Source: Glandiceps talaboti (Eukaryota; Hemichordata; Enteropneusta; Spengelidae). From it: DNA of 62,000 nt. The DNA lies in assembly GCF_964340395.1 (NCBI RefSeq), contig NC_135556.1, positions 21,052,723-21,114,722 of the forward strand. Reading direction: 5' to 3'. Both the position numbers and the translations under genes were made by a program. Below the pieces are notes generated by a model, which saw only the letters and a list, made by a program, of their open reading frames with translations, did no database searches and was not told the origin of the DNA. Numbering within the stretch: position 1 is the first letter of the stretch; each line of letters starts with the position of its first letter. Positions 1-14,000 of this stretch are shown here, in pieces.

Positions 1-347
1 GACATCGTTAATACAGTTAGAGGTGAAAGTTTGGATTTGAAGAAACGTCCTCTTGGATAAGTCTAGTCTTTCCAACGCGGACATCTGGCAATATCATGTC
101 ATGAGGAAAATATTGGTATTTTAGAGAAATATCGGTGTGAGAAGGATAATTGATGAACTCATCGAAAATAAACAACAAATTAATCATAAGCAGCTCCGGT
201 TGTTAAAGTGTCGTGGAATAGTTAAAAACATACTGAACAAAGCAGTGAAAGTATCAAACCGGATTATCAAATGTAAGTGTAGCTAAATATCTTCTTTTTT
301 TAAATCCTCCATATTAATATGAATCGCTCTAAATTAAGTGTCTCTGG
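1..347. other. Sequence beyond gene A
   Basis: Probably the 3' untranslated region of gene A on the minus strand and beyond. I see no clear AATAAA on the minus strand here. A 47-codon open stretch on the plus strand (about 127-271) ends at a GTAAGT but has no other support. Confidence 0.3.
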
Positions 348-523
348 CTAACTCTGCTGCAATTCCAGAATTGAAAACGTCTTCCTCGATTTCCATTTCT
401 TGTAAGCAACGTATGCCACTATGACAGCACCAAAGAGGAGAAAGATAACGACACACAGTAGAATAATCAGTGTAATCTTGCCCTTGTCGACGACCTCTTT
501 TACAGCGGACGCCTTTGGTATCT
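348..523 (-). CDS. Gene A last exon: transmembrane helix and short tail
   Basis: 58 residues after a TTCAG acceptor: polar lead-in, a helix of about 24 residues ([18 protein letters not shown]), then [12 protein letters not shown] and an 18-residue tail ending ELQQS before TAG. The Y-x-x-Y-x-x-W-K sequence just inside the membrane is shared with genes B and C, which is the main reason for assigning this exon to the same family. Confidence 0.75.
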
Positions 524-3500
524 CTGAATTGATAAAGGGAATACAAAGTAGTCACATTTCCTTCATTTCATCCAATACCATGCCAGGGTGTTTGTAAATA
601 TCAATGACAATTTTGACAGGGGTGAAATAAACGTTCCTTACTCAATATGAAACTAATATATAGTATGTCCCAATCAGATACACTGCTCAATTTCCCTCCT
701 CCCATCTCCCCCTTCCCTACTCCTTAATTACCATTTACTACAACGGGACCAATAGTGAAATGTAAAAAGTAGTTTCACACTTCCCATGAAATATTATTAT
801 TCGACATTCACTTTTATTATAGGCCTATTTTAGTGTATGCGTAACCCGAGTGTAGATGCTGTACACTCGTCGATTTGGAGTCTTGCATTATATCCGTTTT
901 AACTTACATCATTACACAGAGGAAAATGTCGTATATAATCAGAAAGTAAAATATTTTGTTAGTTCACTAGATTGAAAGCACTTCAGAATCGCTCTCGCAT
1001 CTCAGTGACAGTGTAAGGCAGTCTGTGCGACCCTCAGCTTACATCCACGAATGGCGAAGTAACAAATCACCGAAAGTTTAAAGAGGCATACATTCCATAA
1101 ACCCAATTACAATTCGAAATTCAGTTAGTTTTTGTTACGTTTGAGTCAGTATTTCTTTTTCTATTTTCTCTTTTTAGTTAAATGACAACAAGGTGAATAT
1201 AGTAAATAGAATAGTTGATCACTTTTCGACAAAATAATATATTGGAAAACTGTGATATGAAGACAGCCCAAAATAAGATTTAAACTCGTGTTTACCAGGT
1301 CCTGTCTACTACTGAGAGTAGGTGTTAATCCAAGTCATTGTCAATATCAAGGATGTATACATCAACAAATTGTCACACAGATTTGACATATTACAAACAC
1401 CAAAGTTGCATCTATTTTTACAGGGCTTGACTCACCTTTGATAGTGTCTTCACTTGTCTGCGATTGACTTTCATATGATTCAGTGGGTGGTACTGTTTCT
1501 GTAGATCCGTAAGGGTCTGCATTCCTTGCTGTAGTTTCTGTCGATTGAAAAGAATAGGGGTTTATACCGAGTTTACGGTACTCCTAAATTAGTTTGAAAT
1601 GTATTAGCTACTAGCACTAGTGATGTAGTCTTGAGTTATACTTGAAATTGAATCTTTGGTGAACTCATGGTAGATACCAAAAAACTGGAGTCTTCAAAAC
1701 ACAAAAGGAAAAAACAAACGTTTAGGGTTAGGATAAATCAGGTCGTGTGGTTTGATTATTATTGTCACTGAATGTTATTTTGATTAGTTATTATCATCAG
1801 AGGCAATTGGTGAGGTGCCCAAACGAAGTCTTGGTGATGAGGGGCTCAAAGGAAGTCTTGGTGGGCTGCCCAAAGTTAATCTTGGTGAGGTGCTCTAAGG
1901 AAATCTTGGTGAGGTGCTCTAAGGAAATCTTGGTGAGGTGTCCAAAGGAAATCTTGGTAAGGTGGTCAAAGGAGTTGTGGTGAGGTGCCCAAAGGATATC
2001 TTAGTGAGGGGCTCAAAGGAAGTCCTGGTGATGTGTTCAAAGGAAATCTCGGTGAGGTGCTTAAAGGAAGTCTTGGTGAGGGGCTCAAGGAAGGTCTAGG
2101 TGAGGTACGGCAAGAACGTCTTGGTGAGGCGTGCAAAGAAGTCTTGGTGGGGTATAAAAAGAAATCGTTCCGCGTGCCATGTACACACTTCAGTCCAACC
2201 GTTACATGTACCAACTAGAATTATTAACTGGGTAGCTGCTGCATACGTTTTGAACGCCAAGGAACTCAATCAAATCTGCCAAAAATAGTTTACGTTGTTC
2301 AGCAGCTGGAAGGGTGGTCTTTATTTATCTTACTTATACTGTTTGTTCTATACAACCTACAACACTTTAATTTGCTTTGTGCCTTAGTTGCGAGCGATGA
2401 TCACAAATGCAACATGGCGGTATCAATTTGGATCCGTCACGTGGAAAGAAAATTTAACGGTTTGTTGAATAAATTTAGCATCTTTAAAAACCGCTGTTTT
2501 AATTTTATTACAATCGCAAAATTCTCTTTATGTCATTATTTTATATCTATCATTATTTTATTACATGTTACGTCAGCTCGTGCAAATTACACCAAAATTT
2601 CATTACAAATTGCATTGGTGTAGCATTACAAATTCCCGAATACTTCATTATTTACAGCAGTGCAGGGTAATTTAACAATTGGCGGTTTTTATAAGCAGGA
2701 ATATATTATTACAATATGAATTGATAACAATAAAGACTTATATCTCCCAATTAATGATTTTTTTCAGTACTGATTACTAGTACCACATATATCCGGTAGG
2801 TCTCTGCTAGTGGAAACTCCATACAGTTCGACCATTCTGAATGAAGACCAGTTAATGAAGTTCCCACATTCGTTATTTGCACAAGTCGTTGACAGTCTTT
2901 GTATGTCAAGCTCGTCGAGATGTTCTGACCACATATTCAGAAATGCTATTTTGCCAATGAACCCTCGACTGTCCTCTACGAATGATCGCTGAGTTTGTTC
3001 ATGTCCAATGACAAGGATGCCATTTCCTGATATCTTCCCGTCCTTTAGTATATTCTGACCATGGTAAATCCTTTGAGAATCAACAATAATCTGCAAGGTG
3101 CCATTGATATTAGTCCAGCCTACACAAACGTGGTGCCATCGGCCATCTGAAAGTGTGAACGATGTGGAAATTTCCAACGTTTGGCTTAGTAATATAGAGA
3201 TCCCGTTGCCATGGTGAAGCTTTCCCAAGGATAACACAAATTCATTTAGTCTGGATGACACAGCATAGTGGACCACGTTTCCAATGTTTCTGGAGTTCCT
3301 CGTCTTGACCCAGAGACACACAGTAAATTCGGTGATATCTTTAGTATATGACGACTGTCGTCTGATATAACCCACTCCATTGAAAGACAATGATTTGTCT
3401 ACGAAATCCTCATATGAACATGAAGGAGTTGACTCTGCAAAGTGTCGAAAACGGGAAAAAAAGTATAAGTTGTTCGGACCATGAAAACTGCTTAGTGCTC

Positions 3501-5022
3501 TCAGTCGTAGAGCTTAACTTCTGTCTGACTGTCACATAAAATTTACGAGGGTCAGGTTAAAATTTAAGCAGATATGACTACTATGAAATTGTTTTATTTT
3601 CCTATACCAAACTTATAAAGAGTTATCCTTTTGAATACTTCAAATAAGAAACTAAATAACTCTCGTGTAAATCCGCCATTTTGAATGGTGCATCATGGGA
3701 AATGTATATGATGGGATCTGTCACTTGACAAACATGGATCATGACTGTTGTAAGTTTTCTGTCACATTGTTTGCAACTACGAATGGCCAACCCCTTGTAG
3801 GATACATTTCCTTCGGATGGATTTGGTACGACTGCCACTAGTCCACACAGCATTTGCCATCTGAGTATGCATAATAGTATAGTCGTTAACTTTTCATTAC
3901 TTATCCAAGCAAGGCCAAATATCGCAACTGGAATCTTTCTAAAGTAAATTGCCCATTTATCCTCACTTATCCTTAAAGGCAGAGGTTAACACCTGTACAC
4001 AATAGGTACAAGTAGTACACTCCCACACATTGTAATCCTCTCGCAATCTTGAATGAATGAATGAATGAATGAATGAATGAATGAATCCTGGCATTTAAAT
4101 GTAATTTCACATACACCCAAGAAAAGTATTCAAACCATTTGGCGGGCTTGAAATGGCAAGAACAGAAGTGGCTTTTAACAGACTGAAAATCCCTAGGGAT
4201 GCGGCCAGTCTTTTACGATGTTAATGATGTTCGGGCATGTATGTACGACAGCTGTAAAAATATTTGGTCTCCAACTGTAAAGGTCAGACCCATCCATCAC
4301 CGACTGAAAAACAATACACTATCTAAATGTACGTTTTATGTAGCAACTTTATACTTCTTGAAATATAGAGTTGTCATTTATTCAAAAATACGTGAAAATG
4401 TTCATTCTATATCAATATTTGCTTTCAAATTGCGGTTCCATAGTCATAGAAACGCATGGTTAGCCTCTTGCATAACCACTTCTCGATTTTCCTATCTATT
4501 CCAAAAGTCGACAAACAACAAAGCCAAAACATAGTCATTTCACCAGAGTTCTTATCTCTTCAAGTAGAATAGTCTGTCGATATTGAGAACGTATGCAGAC
4601 ATTGCCATGGCTGCGTATTAGCCGGTATATAATTATGTTCCCGTCGGCTAAAAAGGTCGACAACAAAAATAGTCTCAGGGCGTCAAATTCCGGGCCGAAA
4701 TATGACAAATCATTTGTACTCAATACATAATTCAAACTAATATATCAAATTAATATAAACACTGCTGTATTTCTAGCACTGACAAAGGGGTGTTGGGCTA
4801 CACTCGATTTGAAAAACAGATGTGACCAAATACCAATAACACGTACAATAGGCCCATTACACACACACACACACATCTCTATATATACATATATACACAA
4901 ACACACCCACAAACATACACAAACACACACATACATACATACATACATACATACATACATACATACATACATACATACATGTACATACATGCATGCATGC
5001 ATACATACATACATACATACAT

Positions 5023-5067
<45 letters not shown>

Positions 5068-8000
5068 TACATACATACATACATACATACATACATACAT
5101 ACATACATACATACATACATACATACATTCATTCAATTGATATGACTCGGTTTGAGTGTGAATGTGGGTGTTTCTATTTAAATAAGAGACGGGGATGCAT
5201 TTGTATAATGTATATCATCAATTTATCGCCACAAAAGGAGACATGGTGTTAATAGAATATACAACGAGGCGTCAACGTGCCTCGTCGTATATCCTTTATG
5301 TATTATCCTTGTATTGCTTTGAATAGAAACGCTATTAGTGAACTGTCACCTGGTGAGGTATTCCTCGTTTGAACCTCAGTAATAGTCTCCTGGGTAGCTG
5401 TAATGAAACAGTAACATTCACTCAGAAATATTTGACACCTACAGCGACAATACTGTCAGTGTTTTTAAATGTCCGTGGTCTTTGAAAAACAATATTGGCA
5501 ATGTAGTATAAATAAGGCGATCACAATGACAACACATCACCATGACAATATTACAAATGTACTCCCATAAACTTTTCCTCAATTCACTTCTCACTGCATA
5601 TATGTGACGCTAAGTGACAAAACACAAGAAACTTTACAACATCACTTCCACAGTACCAGTAGGCAAAACAATGTTCAATTTACTAAACAATGTGGGTTTT
5701 TTTTATATAATCAACTCACCTGCTCCTCCTGTAGGCTGTTCACTTCTTTTGACAGTTGTTCTAATTCCAGGGTTAGCTTTGGGAAACATATTAAATTATG
5801 TTTTAAAGTTTGCAAATAATTATATATAGCAACACGTACACAAATCCGGTAGTCTAAGTGTAAAAGCGCATTGAGTGGTCATATGCCCTATCAGGTTCAT
5901 AATAATTTGTACTTCAAACTATTCGATTTAATTACATCGTTCATTTACACGACCAGATAAAATCGAAATCGCCAGACCACAAACAAAACGTTGTCTGGAT
6001 CGACATTAATCTTACTAAAACTACATTTTTTCGTTTGGTTCAGGAAAAATCTTACCATAACTGCTACATTTTATCATCTGACTAAACACAAATCTTACCA
6101 ACAGTGCTACATTTTATCGTCTGTCGCCACAAAACACTTACCAACACAAGTATTTGACAAGTAAAACGATAAAATGTGTCAATATCAGTAAGGTGTTGTG
6201 TTGAGCAAGACGATACAATGTCGCATTGTTTGCAAGATGTTTGCTCAACCAGACGATAAAATGTAGCAGTATTAGTAAGATTTTCTGAGCCAGATCAGAC
6301 GACAGTTTACGTCATGTCTTGGGATTTTCATTCTACATGTACTTGTTCATTGATAAAAGTAATTGTATATTGTACTGGTAGTATGGAAAGTTGTCAGGAT
6401 AAGAAGCATCATGCATCTGATTTCATTATATATTTGGTTAACTAATACAGTGGATTCTTTAATATAAAGCTCACCTGGGTCCAGACACTTATCCGCACAT
6501 CCATTATAACAACACTTTTTAGCGCCACCACACTCGTAGTCAGCACTACATTCTCCATTACAGTTATCAGGAACGTTAACGTGTTCGAAATCAGGACAAT
6601 ACCCAGGTTTACTTCGAAATGCTTTAATCAAAATAAAACGAAAACATTAGGTATACATTTAGAGAAAGCTGTTAATATCGGATCAAAATAGCGATCTAGT
6701 AATACAAGTGAACAAACTTACATGGATTTTTGCAAACATGTCCACATCCATTGGAGCAACATTTCTGCTCTCCGTCACACCCAGCGTCATTGTTACAGTC
6801 CTCCACACATGTTCCGAAGGTACCAGGTTTCAAAGGTGGGCACGCTCCCGGTTTATCTGGTGCTGATGACATAGGATACAAGTTCAGAATTACAAAGTGG
6901 CTTTTGCTCATTTCAATCCGTTTTAGTGTATTTCTTTTTGCAATTGGATAGATATGTATAGGGGTTCACTGCAGTGATCTGGAGTACTGAATAAGTCGTA
7001 TACGGTCAGTAGTAGAGTAAACTGCAATAAAGTCAAGCAATATCACCCTGTCCCGTCTTATCCACAAGAGGATATACAAGTTCTGGGCACAATTTGCGAC
7101 ATACAATACAAGCCAAAGGCGATGGCCGTATTGTACACAAAATTAAGTGAGGTATAAATTACACTTACTAGTATTATATCTAGTATTCATGCTTAGCTAC
7201 AAACATTGTATTAGAGTATCATTACCTGGGGAAGTATTCTTCATTGTCGCCATAGTAACCTCCTCCTGAGTAGCTACAAAGAAGCAGTGCCATATTTAGT
7301 CAGAAAACACCTCTACTGTTTGATTGCAACGACAATGCTGTGTTTCTCAATGTTACCGTAATACGGGCATACCGCCATATTACTGCAACATTTAACTTTT
7401 CCACAACCTTATTTTAAACATGATTTCTTTGTTTTCCAAAGCAAACCCTGGAGGAATTAGACCAACTGTCAGAAGAAAGAAAAAGCATATACTAGAAGCT
7501 GGTAAGTTGTTTTCACGAAAACGACGTTGTTTCGTAATGTTAAAACTGCAAATTAAATTACCACACAGTAATGCTTGGTAGGTTGCTTGCAAATAAATCA
7601 AATAAACCATGCAAATATGCAGCTAAAGAATACTTCAATTCATGTAATATAAAGCATATGTAGTGTACGTGGGTCTTATGCCCTTTCAGATTCATAGCAA
7701 CGTTACTACTAACTAATGTTTGTCTTAATAACATTGTACCGTTCATGCACATCTAGATATGACTAGTTCATCCTCAATGACCACAAGTCAGTGTATAATG
7801 TACCAGTTGTGAGGACAATTAGATGCTATACCATCTAATTTTCTTCGTTCAGACAAGGAAAATAAAAATGACCTTAGGGGCCTCGTCTCTACGAAATGCA
7901 AGACGAGTAGTGACCAATCCGCATGTCACGAGCATTTTCGGTCTGAATGAAGAAAAATGAATATATAATTGTACCTCCTCAAGCATAATGGGGAAAATAT

Positions 8001-11000
8001 TGTCGATTTTGACGTAATTCGAGCAACGCGGAACTCGTAACGTAGACACGGATTGTGATGACGTAGAATGGTCACTTTCTATTCAAAAACAATAATTTGG
8101 CTTGTTCGTGGTTTAAGTATGATCATTATATCATTAATATACAATAATAATAACACATACAGTAGTATAAAGCTCACCTGGGTCCAGACACGTATCCGCA
8201 CATCCATTATAACAACACTTTTTAGCACCACCACACTCGTAGTCTGCACTACATTCTCCATTACAGTTATCAGGAACGTCTTCGAAATCAGGACAATACC
8301 CAGGTTTACTTCGAAAGGCTTTAATCCAAATAAAACGAAAACATTAGGTATACATTTAGAGAAAGCTGTTAATATCGGATCAAAATAGCGATCTAGTAAT
8401 ACAAGTGAACAAACTTACATGGATTTTTGCAAACATGTCCACATCCATTGGAGCAACATTTCTGCTCTCCGTCACACCCAGCGTCATTGTTACAGTCCTC
8501 CACACACGTTCCGAAGGTACCAGGTTTCAAAGGTGGGCACGCTCCCGGTTTTGACGCTACTGGGTGAAAAATACAAATTGAATTATGTTCTATTGAGTGG
8601 AATGTCATTAACATTGGTACATGTATATACTTAATTACACCTGTCGTCTTTTTTAAAGGTTGATGCATATAGAACCACGCAAAGTTTACTGCAATGCCGA
8701 CAAATATACGGTTCGACAGTGACTGTCAACAGATTTGTCACCATTGATCAGGTTGGCATATGATTTTAATGGCATACATCAACATTGCAGAAATCTAAAG
8801 TGTTGTACAGTTCTCTTTATGTACAAGCCTGAGATGCTAAACTTTCATTATCAGATATCCCTCCAGATCTGTGTCGAACTCGAAAAGTACTAAGACGAAA
8901 CATTTTGTTGTTATACAAGACTCTCTGACAGTGAACGGTGGCATTCAATCATTCACAGTTGCCTGGAAAATCAGTCGGGAGGAGGTATTTGTTTTAGCAC
9001 TCATCAACGTTAACGATAAAGATGGTACATATAGATAATATATTTAGTCTGCCAGTGTCAACCACAGAACAACACAACACAACACAACACAACACAACAC
9101 AACACAACACGACACGACACGACACAACACAACACAACACAACATAGCATAACTTAACACACTTGACTGTATTTATCAAAAAAAAATGCTCGGCTTTATG
9201 TCAAACTGATTAAACTCTGTTATTATTATTTTTTTAAATCCAGACCATTTCAACATTACCATTTCACATTACCTGGTATTGTCGACAATCTTTCCGAAGC
9301 GGTAAGAACCACATGTTCAGTCGTTGTTCTAACTGGAATTATTGGGAGAAAGGGGGAAAGGAATAATCAGTTAATTAAGTTGAAGCTGCAATTGACACGG
9401 GTATACTGTGATCTAACCACAGCGGCTGTTCACGATATCAAAGTTAGAGCATTAAAATTACCTATCTCACATGGTCAGATAGATGGAATATAGGATTGAT
9501 TTTGTCATACAAATTCTCAGGAGAATATGTGTACACAAAACAATGATCTCCCTTTTGAAAGTACTGAACGACATATAGAGAACATTAGTCTAGTACAAGA
9601 GAAACGTAAATGTTGTTAAGGACGTCTGTTTTGAAGAATTAACACTTCATTGCGTAATCATCAATTCAGGATTAGACGTATCGAAACTTCGCATTTGTGT
9701 GTAATTTTACGCTTCCAAAGTTTCTATATTTTACTGTCCTGTTGTCTTTTACAGTTAATTATGCACGTAATAACGTATTACCATCTGCAATCGCCGGCTT
9801 CTTCTTTTTAACAGGGGCACCACCAGCTTCAAAGAAACAATACATACTGTATCAGTCATAGATAAATATACAAACAGCAAACACTTTCAAATTGTCAAGA
9901 AAACAGCAATAATAATGTTTATTCACCAATATGATAATAATTAACCTCAAAATAGATACATATACAGAATACATGGCAAGAGGGATCAAGAAATAGCAAA
10001 GCTAGTCAAGCTTGTATCCCCTTAGTGACTAACAAAGCAGGGATTGCAATCGGTCACAGTTTTAATGTACGACTAAACAAAACATCATCAGTGCAACATT
10101 TTATCGTCTGGCTCAACAACAATCTTACCAACAGTACTGTTAGTATAATCTTTGTCGAGGCAAACAACGGTTTGTTTCAAGTTATGTGACTCACATGAGC
10201 TGTAGACATTTTTACATGAATATTGCACGATATAGCCACATTTTTCTGTCATTATCTTTGGCCCTTCTTCACCATTATCGTATATTACACTGAGACGTGC
10301 AGTCCAGCGTTTGTGTCATAATACGAATGACAAGGCGAGATAGGATATAGGATGAGCAGCATTACCATTAAGAGATCAATTACTACTCAAGTTAGTCAAC
10401 GTGAACATTCTTTAAAACTTACATGGTTCCATACAAGAATCACTACATCCATCATAACAACACTTATGAGTTCCATCGCATTCATTGTCTGTAATACATT
10501 CAGATTCTCCGTCACAGGCAGGGTTATCAGGAAGGTCTTCGAAATCGGGACAATAACCAGGTTTCCTGTCTGGAACCAAAGTAAATCACATCAGAAATAC
10601 CACTTTTGATATTTTCACATCAAATCTTACAACTCAAGATCACTCATTTAGAAATACTTTACATTTATTTATACCAAAGGAAGGTTTTTAAAGCACAAAA
10701 AATATTCATTGTTGTAATGATGATGATACAGTGAATACACTACAGACATGGATCTGGTGACGAAGATGAGCTCTCAAAAATAATCCAAACGGATGATCAA
10801 AAATGGTGTCCATTACATTGTACATTTGTATCACTGATTTGTTCACATGGTTAATATTACATATGCACGTAAGTGTCAAACTGAAATCACATTTTGACAA
10901 CAGAGTCTGTACACTTTAATTTTAACATGTAAATTCTACCATGTGCAGCTAGAATGACACACATGATACTATGGTTGCAATCCCTCACGCAATTTCTAAA

Positions 11001-14000
11001 TATAATAAGTAAAACCATATTTTGGCCTATTTGAGAAGGCTTGTGTGAACTGTCACATCGACGTGATTAATGATATACGCGTGCAGAAAATATGTTAAGC
11101 AGTCATAACGAGACACACCCAATACAAAGTTCAGTCGTTTATGATGGCAAAGTACAAGTAAATAGTCTGACTTTCAAAAGTTTCTAATTCGCTTGGTAAA
11201 TTCTAATGGTTTTAATCGAATAATTCTCAATGTCATTTTGCAAGACAAACTTCTGTTTATAACTGATATTGGTATCTGTGTAAACCATTATCCAACGAAT
11301 GAAATTATTGTGTTTGAAACATGAGAACGAAAAGGCAACAACGAAGCGAACCTTTGTGCAAGGTCGTTTGTCTAGATGATATCGAGTCATTGTCTACTTT
11401 TAGTACTTTAAGATAGCTATATGCAGTAGCGATGAATCTTTGATAGACACACGCGATAACACACATGAAATGTTCTGTTCATGGAGTCATTGTTTTGTAA
11501 AATCGAATAAGAAGTGAAACAAATAGAGCGTTAATACTACCCGATAGCCAGAATTTCATGCATAGCTTACCAAAATCGTTAACTAAATTTACAGGATACC
11601 AAAAATCATTGAAATTTTGAAAATTATGTAGGCCATTCAAAATATAATTTGAGTTTCCAGGAGAAGGTGAATTCAAACCATAATGGCGACATTTCTGTTA
11701 TATGTAAAATTGACGACAAACCAGCTGTTAAATGGCCCTATGAGGGATGTGATGCATATATAATTACGTCATAAATACAGTACAATATCCTAATGGGGTG
11801 ACGAGGAACAAGCTGAGCTCCTGTTAATAAGTAACCTAAACAGTAATATGTTTCGAAAGTGGAATATTAATAAGGAACTGACATACGATGAACATTACAA
11901 GATCTGAAACAACACTTCGCCTGGCTCAACACATTATTTGCTAACATACACTGCTTTATTTTAGCTTGTTTTGTATATACACGTACATGTAAACAAATGA
12001 AAACACATTCAAAGTAACGTTTCGGATCCTAAGTTGAAAATACAATAAACCATCTCCACGGATGATAATTTATAATGACTTCTTTGATTTCGTTGTCATA
12101 TCCTTAATCCAATCAAGTAATAATATTTTTTTAATTAGAATATTTTATTTATTTTTAATTTTCGATACGTTTAACGGATAAGAAATCAATTAACTTTGTA
12201 AAACGAATATTCACACCTGTTTCATACATACACACTCGATAGCCTCATACATTATGTGATAAGTTACCACGAGCACGCTATTACACGTCCATATAAATAG
12301 GATTAGTCATATGAAAGAGCTATCTAATGACTATATCATTTAAGATACAACATAAATCTATATTGCATGATTCACAAATGTCTTAATAGATATCAGTTAC
12401 AAATGTTATCCTCTGCTCATTTACAGATATATCAAACAGACATTTAACCACCACGCCTTACATCCTACACCCACACCCTTATCCCGTCCCATTCCCGCCA
12501 CGGCGAACTCCATCCCTAAATGATACATATGCACGTGGACAGTTTTGTTTGTATGAGGGGGTTCATGATACGCACCGTGTAGTACATGCATATGGTGTTG
12601 CTTCGAGTGAAAGTACTTACTTTATATAGGAAAAATGTTGTCTATTGTAATGATTATTACGTTTGTAGCAATGCTATTCGTAAAATGCCCATTGTAATTG
12701 TATTTAGTCCTGCTTGCAGACGGTGTAAGTCGGGACTCGATTCTGACAATGTCCCGGTTTTTAGGGACAATGTCAGAATCAGATCCAGTACTTCGTCTTC
12801 GTCATACAGGGAAGATGTCTCTTGAATTCGTGTTAGTTCTCCCAAAAAAAGCCAGCTTGGGAGCATGTATAATGAGTTTTGCTCACAGTTACTTGCAGGC
12901 TGTAAATGAACGTTGTGACCAAATTTGAACATTTCAATCGAGTTTATGTACTATGGCCAATAATTAAAATGTTAAGCTCTCGAATGATGGTAATTTTAGG
13001 CCAAGTACTTAGTCATCCAGTGGAAGCTATTCTGCACAATATAAACTTTAAGTGCCTGTTAATTAACTGCTCAAAGCGTGGTGTATGTAATGTATTCCGA
13101 ACAAATGGACTCTATCTCTGTGTAGCCGATTCGTTATTATTTGTCACCAAAGTCACTAAATGGTTCATTTGAAAAATGGTAGTCGTAAAGTCTCTTGTCA
13201 TAACGATACGGTAAATCAAGTCGAACAATTTCATAAATGTTCATCTGTGATGAGACAGTTTCTTCCATGTCATCAAATTCGCCCTACATAGCTATTGAAA
13301 GCCGATCCTGCACACACACTAAGCTGAATGCTTGTATCGCGTGTGAAAGTGATATGACCATCTTGACATGTCGGTCTCTTTAAATCCACATCTGTTTACC
13401 ATTGTTGTGGTCTGAACCTAACATCCACCAGTGTGTGACATTAAACAAAGCTCGCCCAATTACATACAAGGTCGGAATTTATCGGGTCAGTTGATCGATT
13501 TCAAATTACATAGAACAAGTTCCATGTTCTCTTACAACTATAGTTTATCTCTAATGTATTATCAAGAATCGCAATCCTTCGCTTACATTCGCAAGCCATT
13601 TTCTGTTTACAAAATGTAATAATAATATCGGCGATTTGCACATATAAATCGTAACGAAAACCTGTACAACCCGGGTTTGCAACCTAAAGCGCATGAACGT
13701 CACAAGATCATAAAGAAACTCGGGGGGGGCTTCAGATGCAGGCCAAACATTGGTGAAGGAACATTTTTATATGTGACCTTCCCGATGCCATAGAATAAAA
13801 AATTCATAGCTCAAAGAAAAAATCAAAATGTTTGAAGTTGCAATAACTGTTGAGTCATTTCCCCCTAACTGGTCCTTCATTCTGTATACCAGCTATCAAT
13901 TTAGAAAAATTGAAGTTCAAACGCCCGACGTATTATAATGGTTGATTAAGACAATTTCTAACTGATAAGCATTTCAAATTGACTGCACAATTCATATCCT

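Noticed and set aside
127-271. Plus-strand exon-like frame ending in GTAAGT near the left edge
   Set aside because: 47 codons with a possible acceptor and donor, but no recognisable domain, and no second exon can be tested inside the window.
4745-5252. Tyr/Val/Cys-rich open frames over the CATA tract
   Set aside because: Microsatellite translation, not protein.
4858-6300. CRISPR-like array from the regularly spaced repeats
   Set aside because: The units are inverted and degenerate and sit in an animal gene intron; there is no constant repeat with unique spacers.
12586-12932. Overlapping frames on both strands around a hairpin
   Set aside because: The short inverted repeat keeps both strands open; no domain or splice context.
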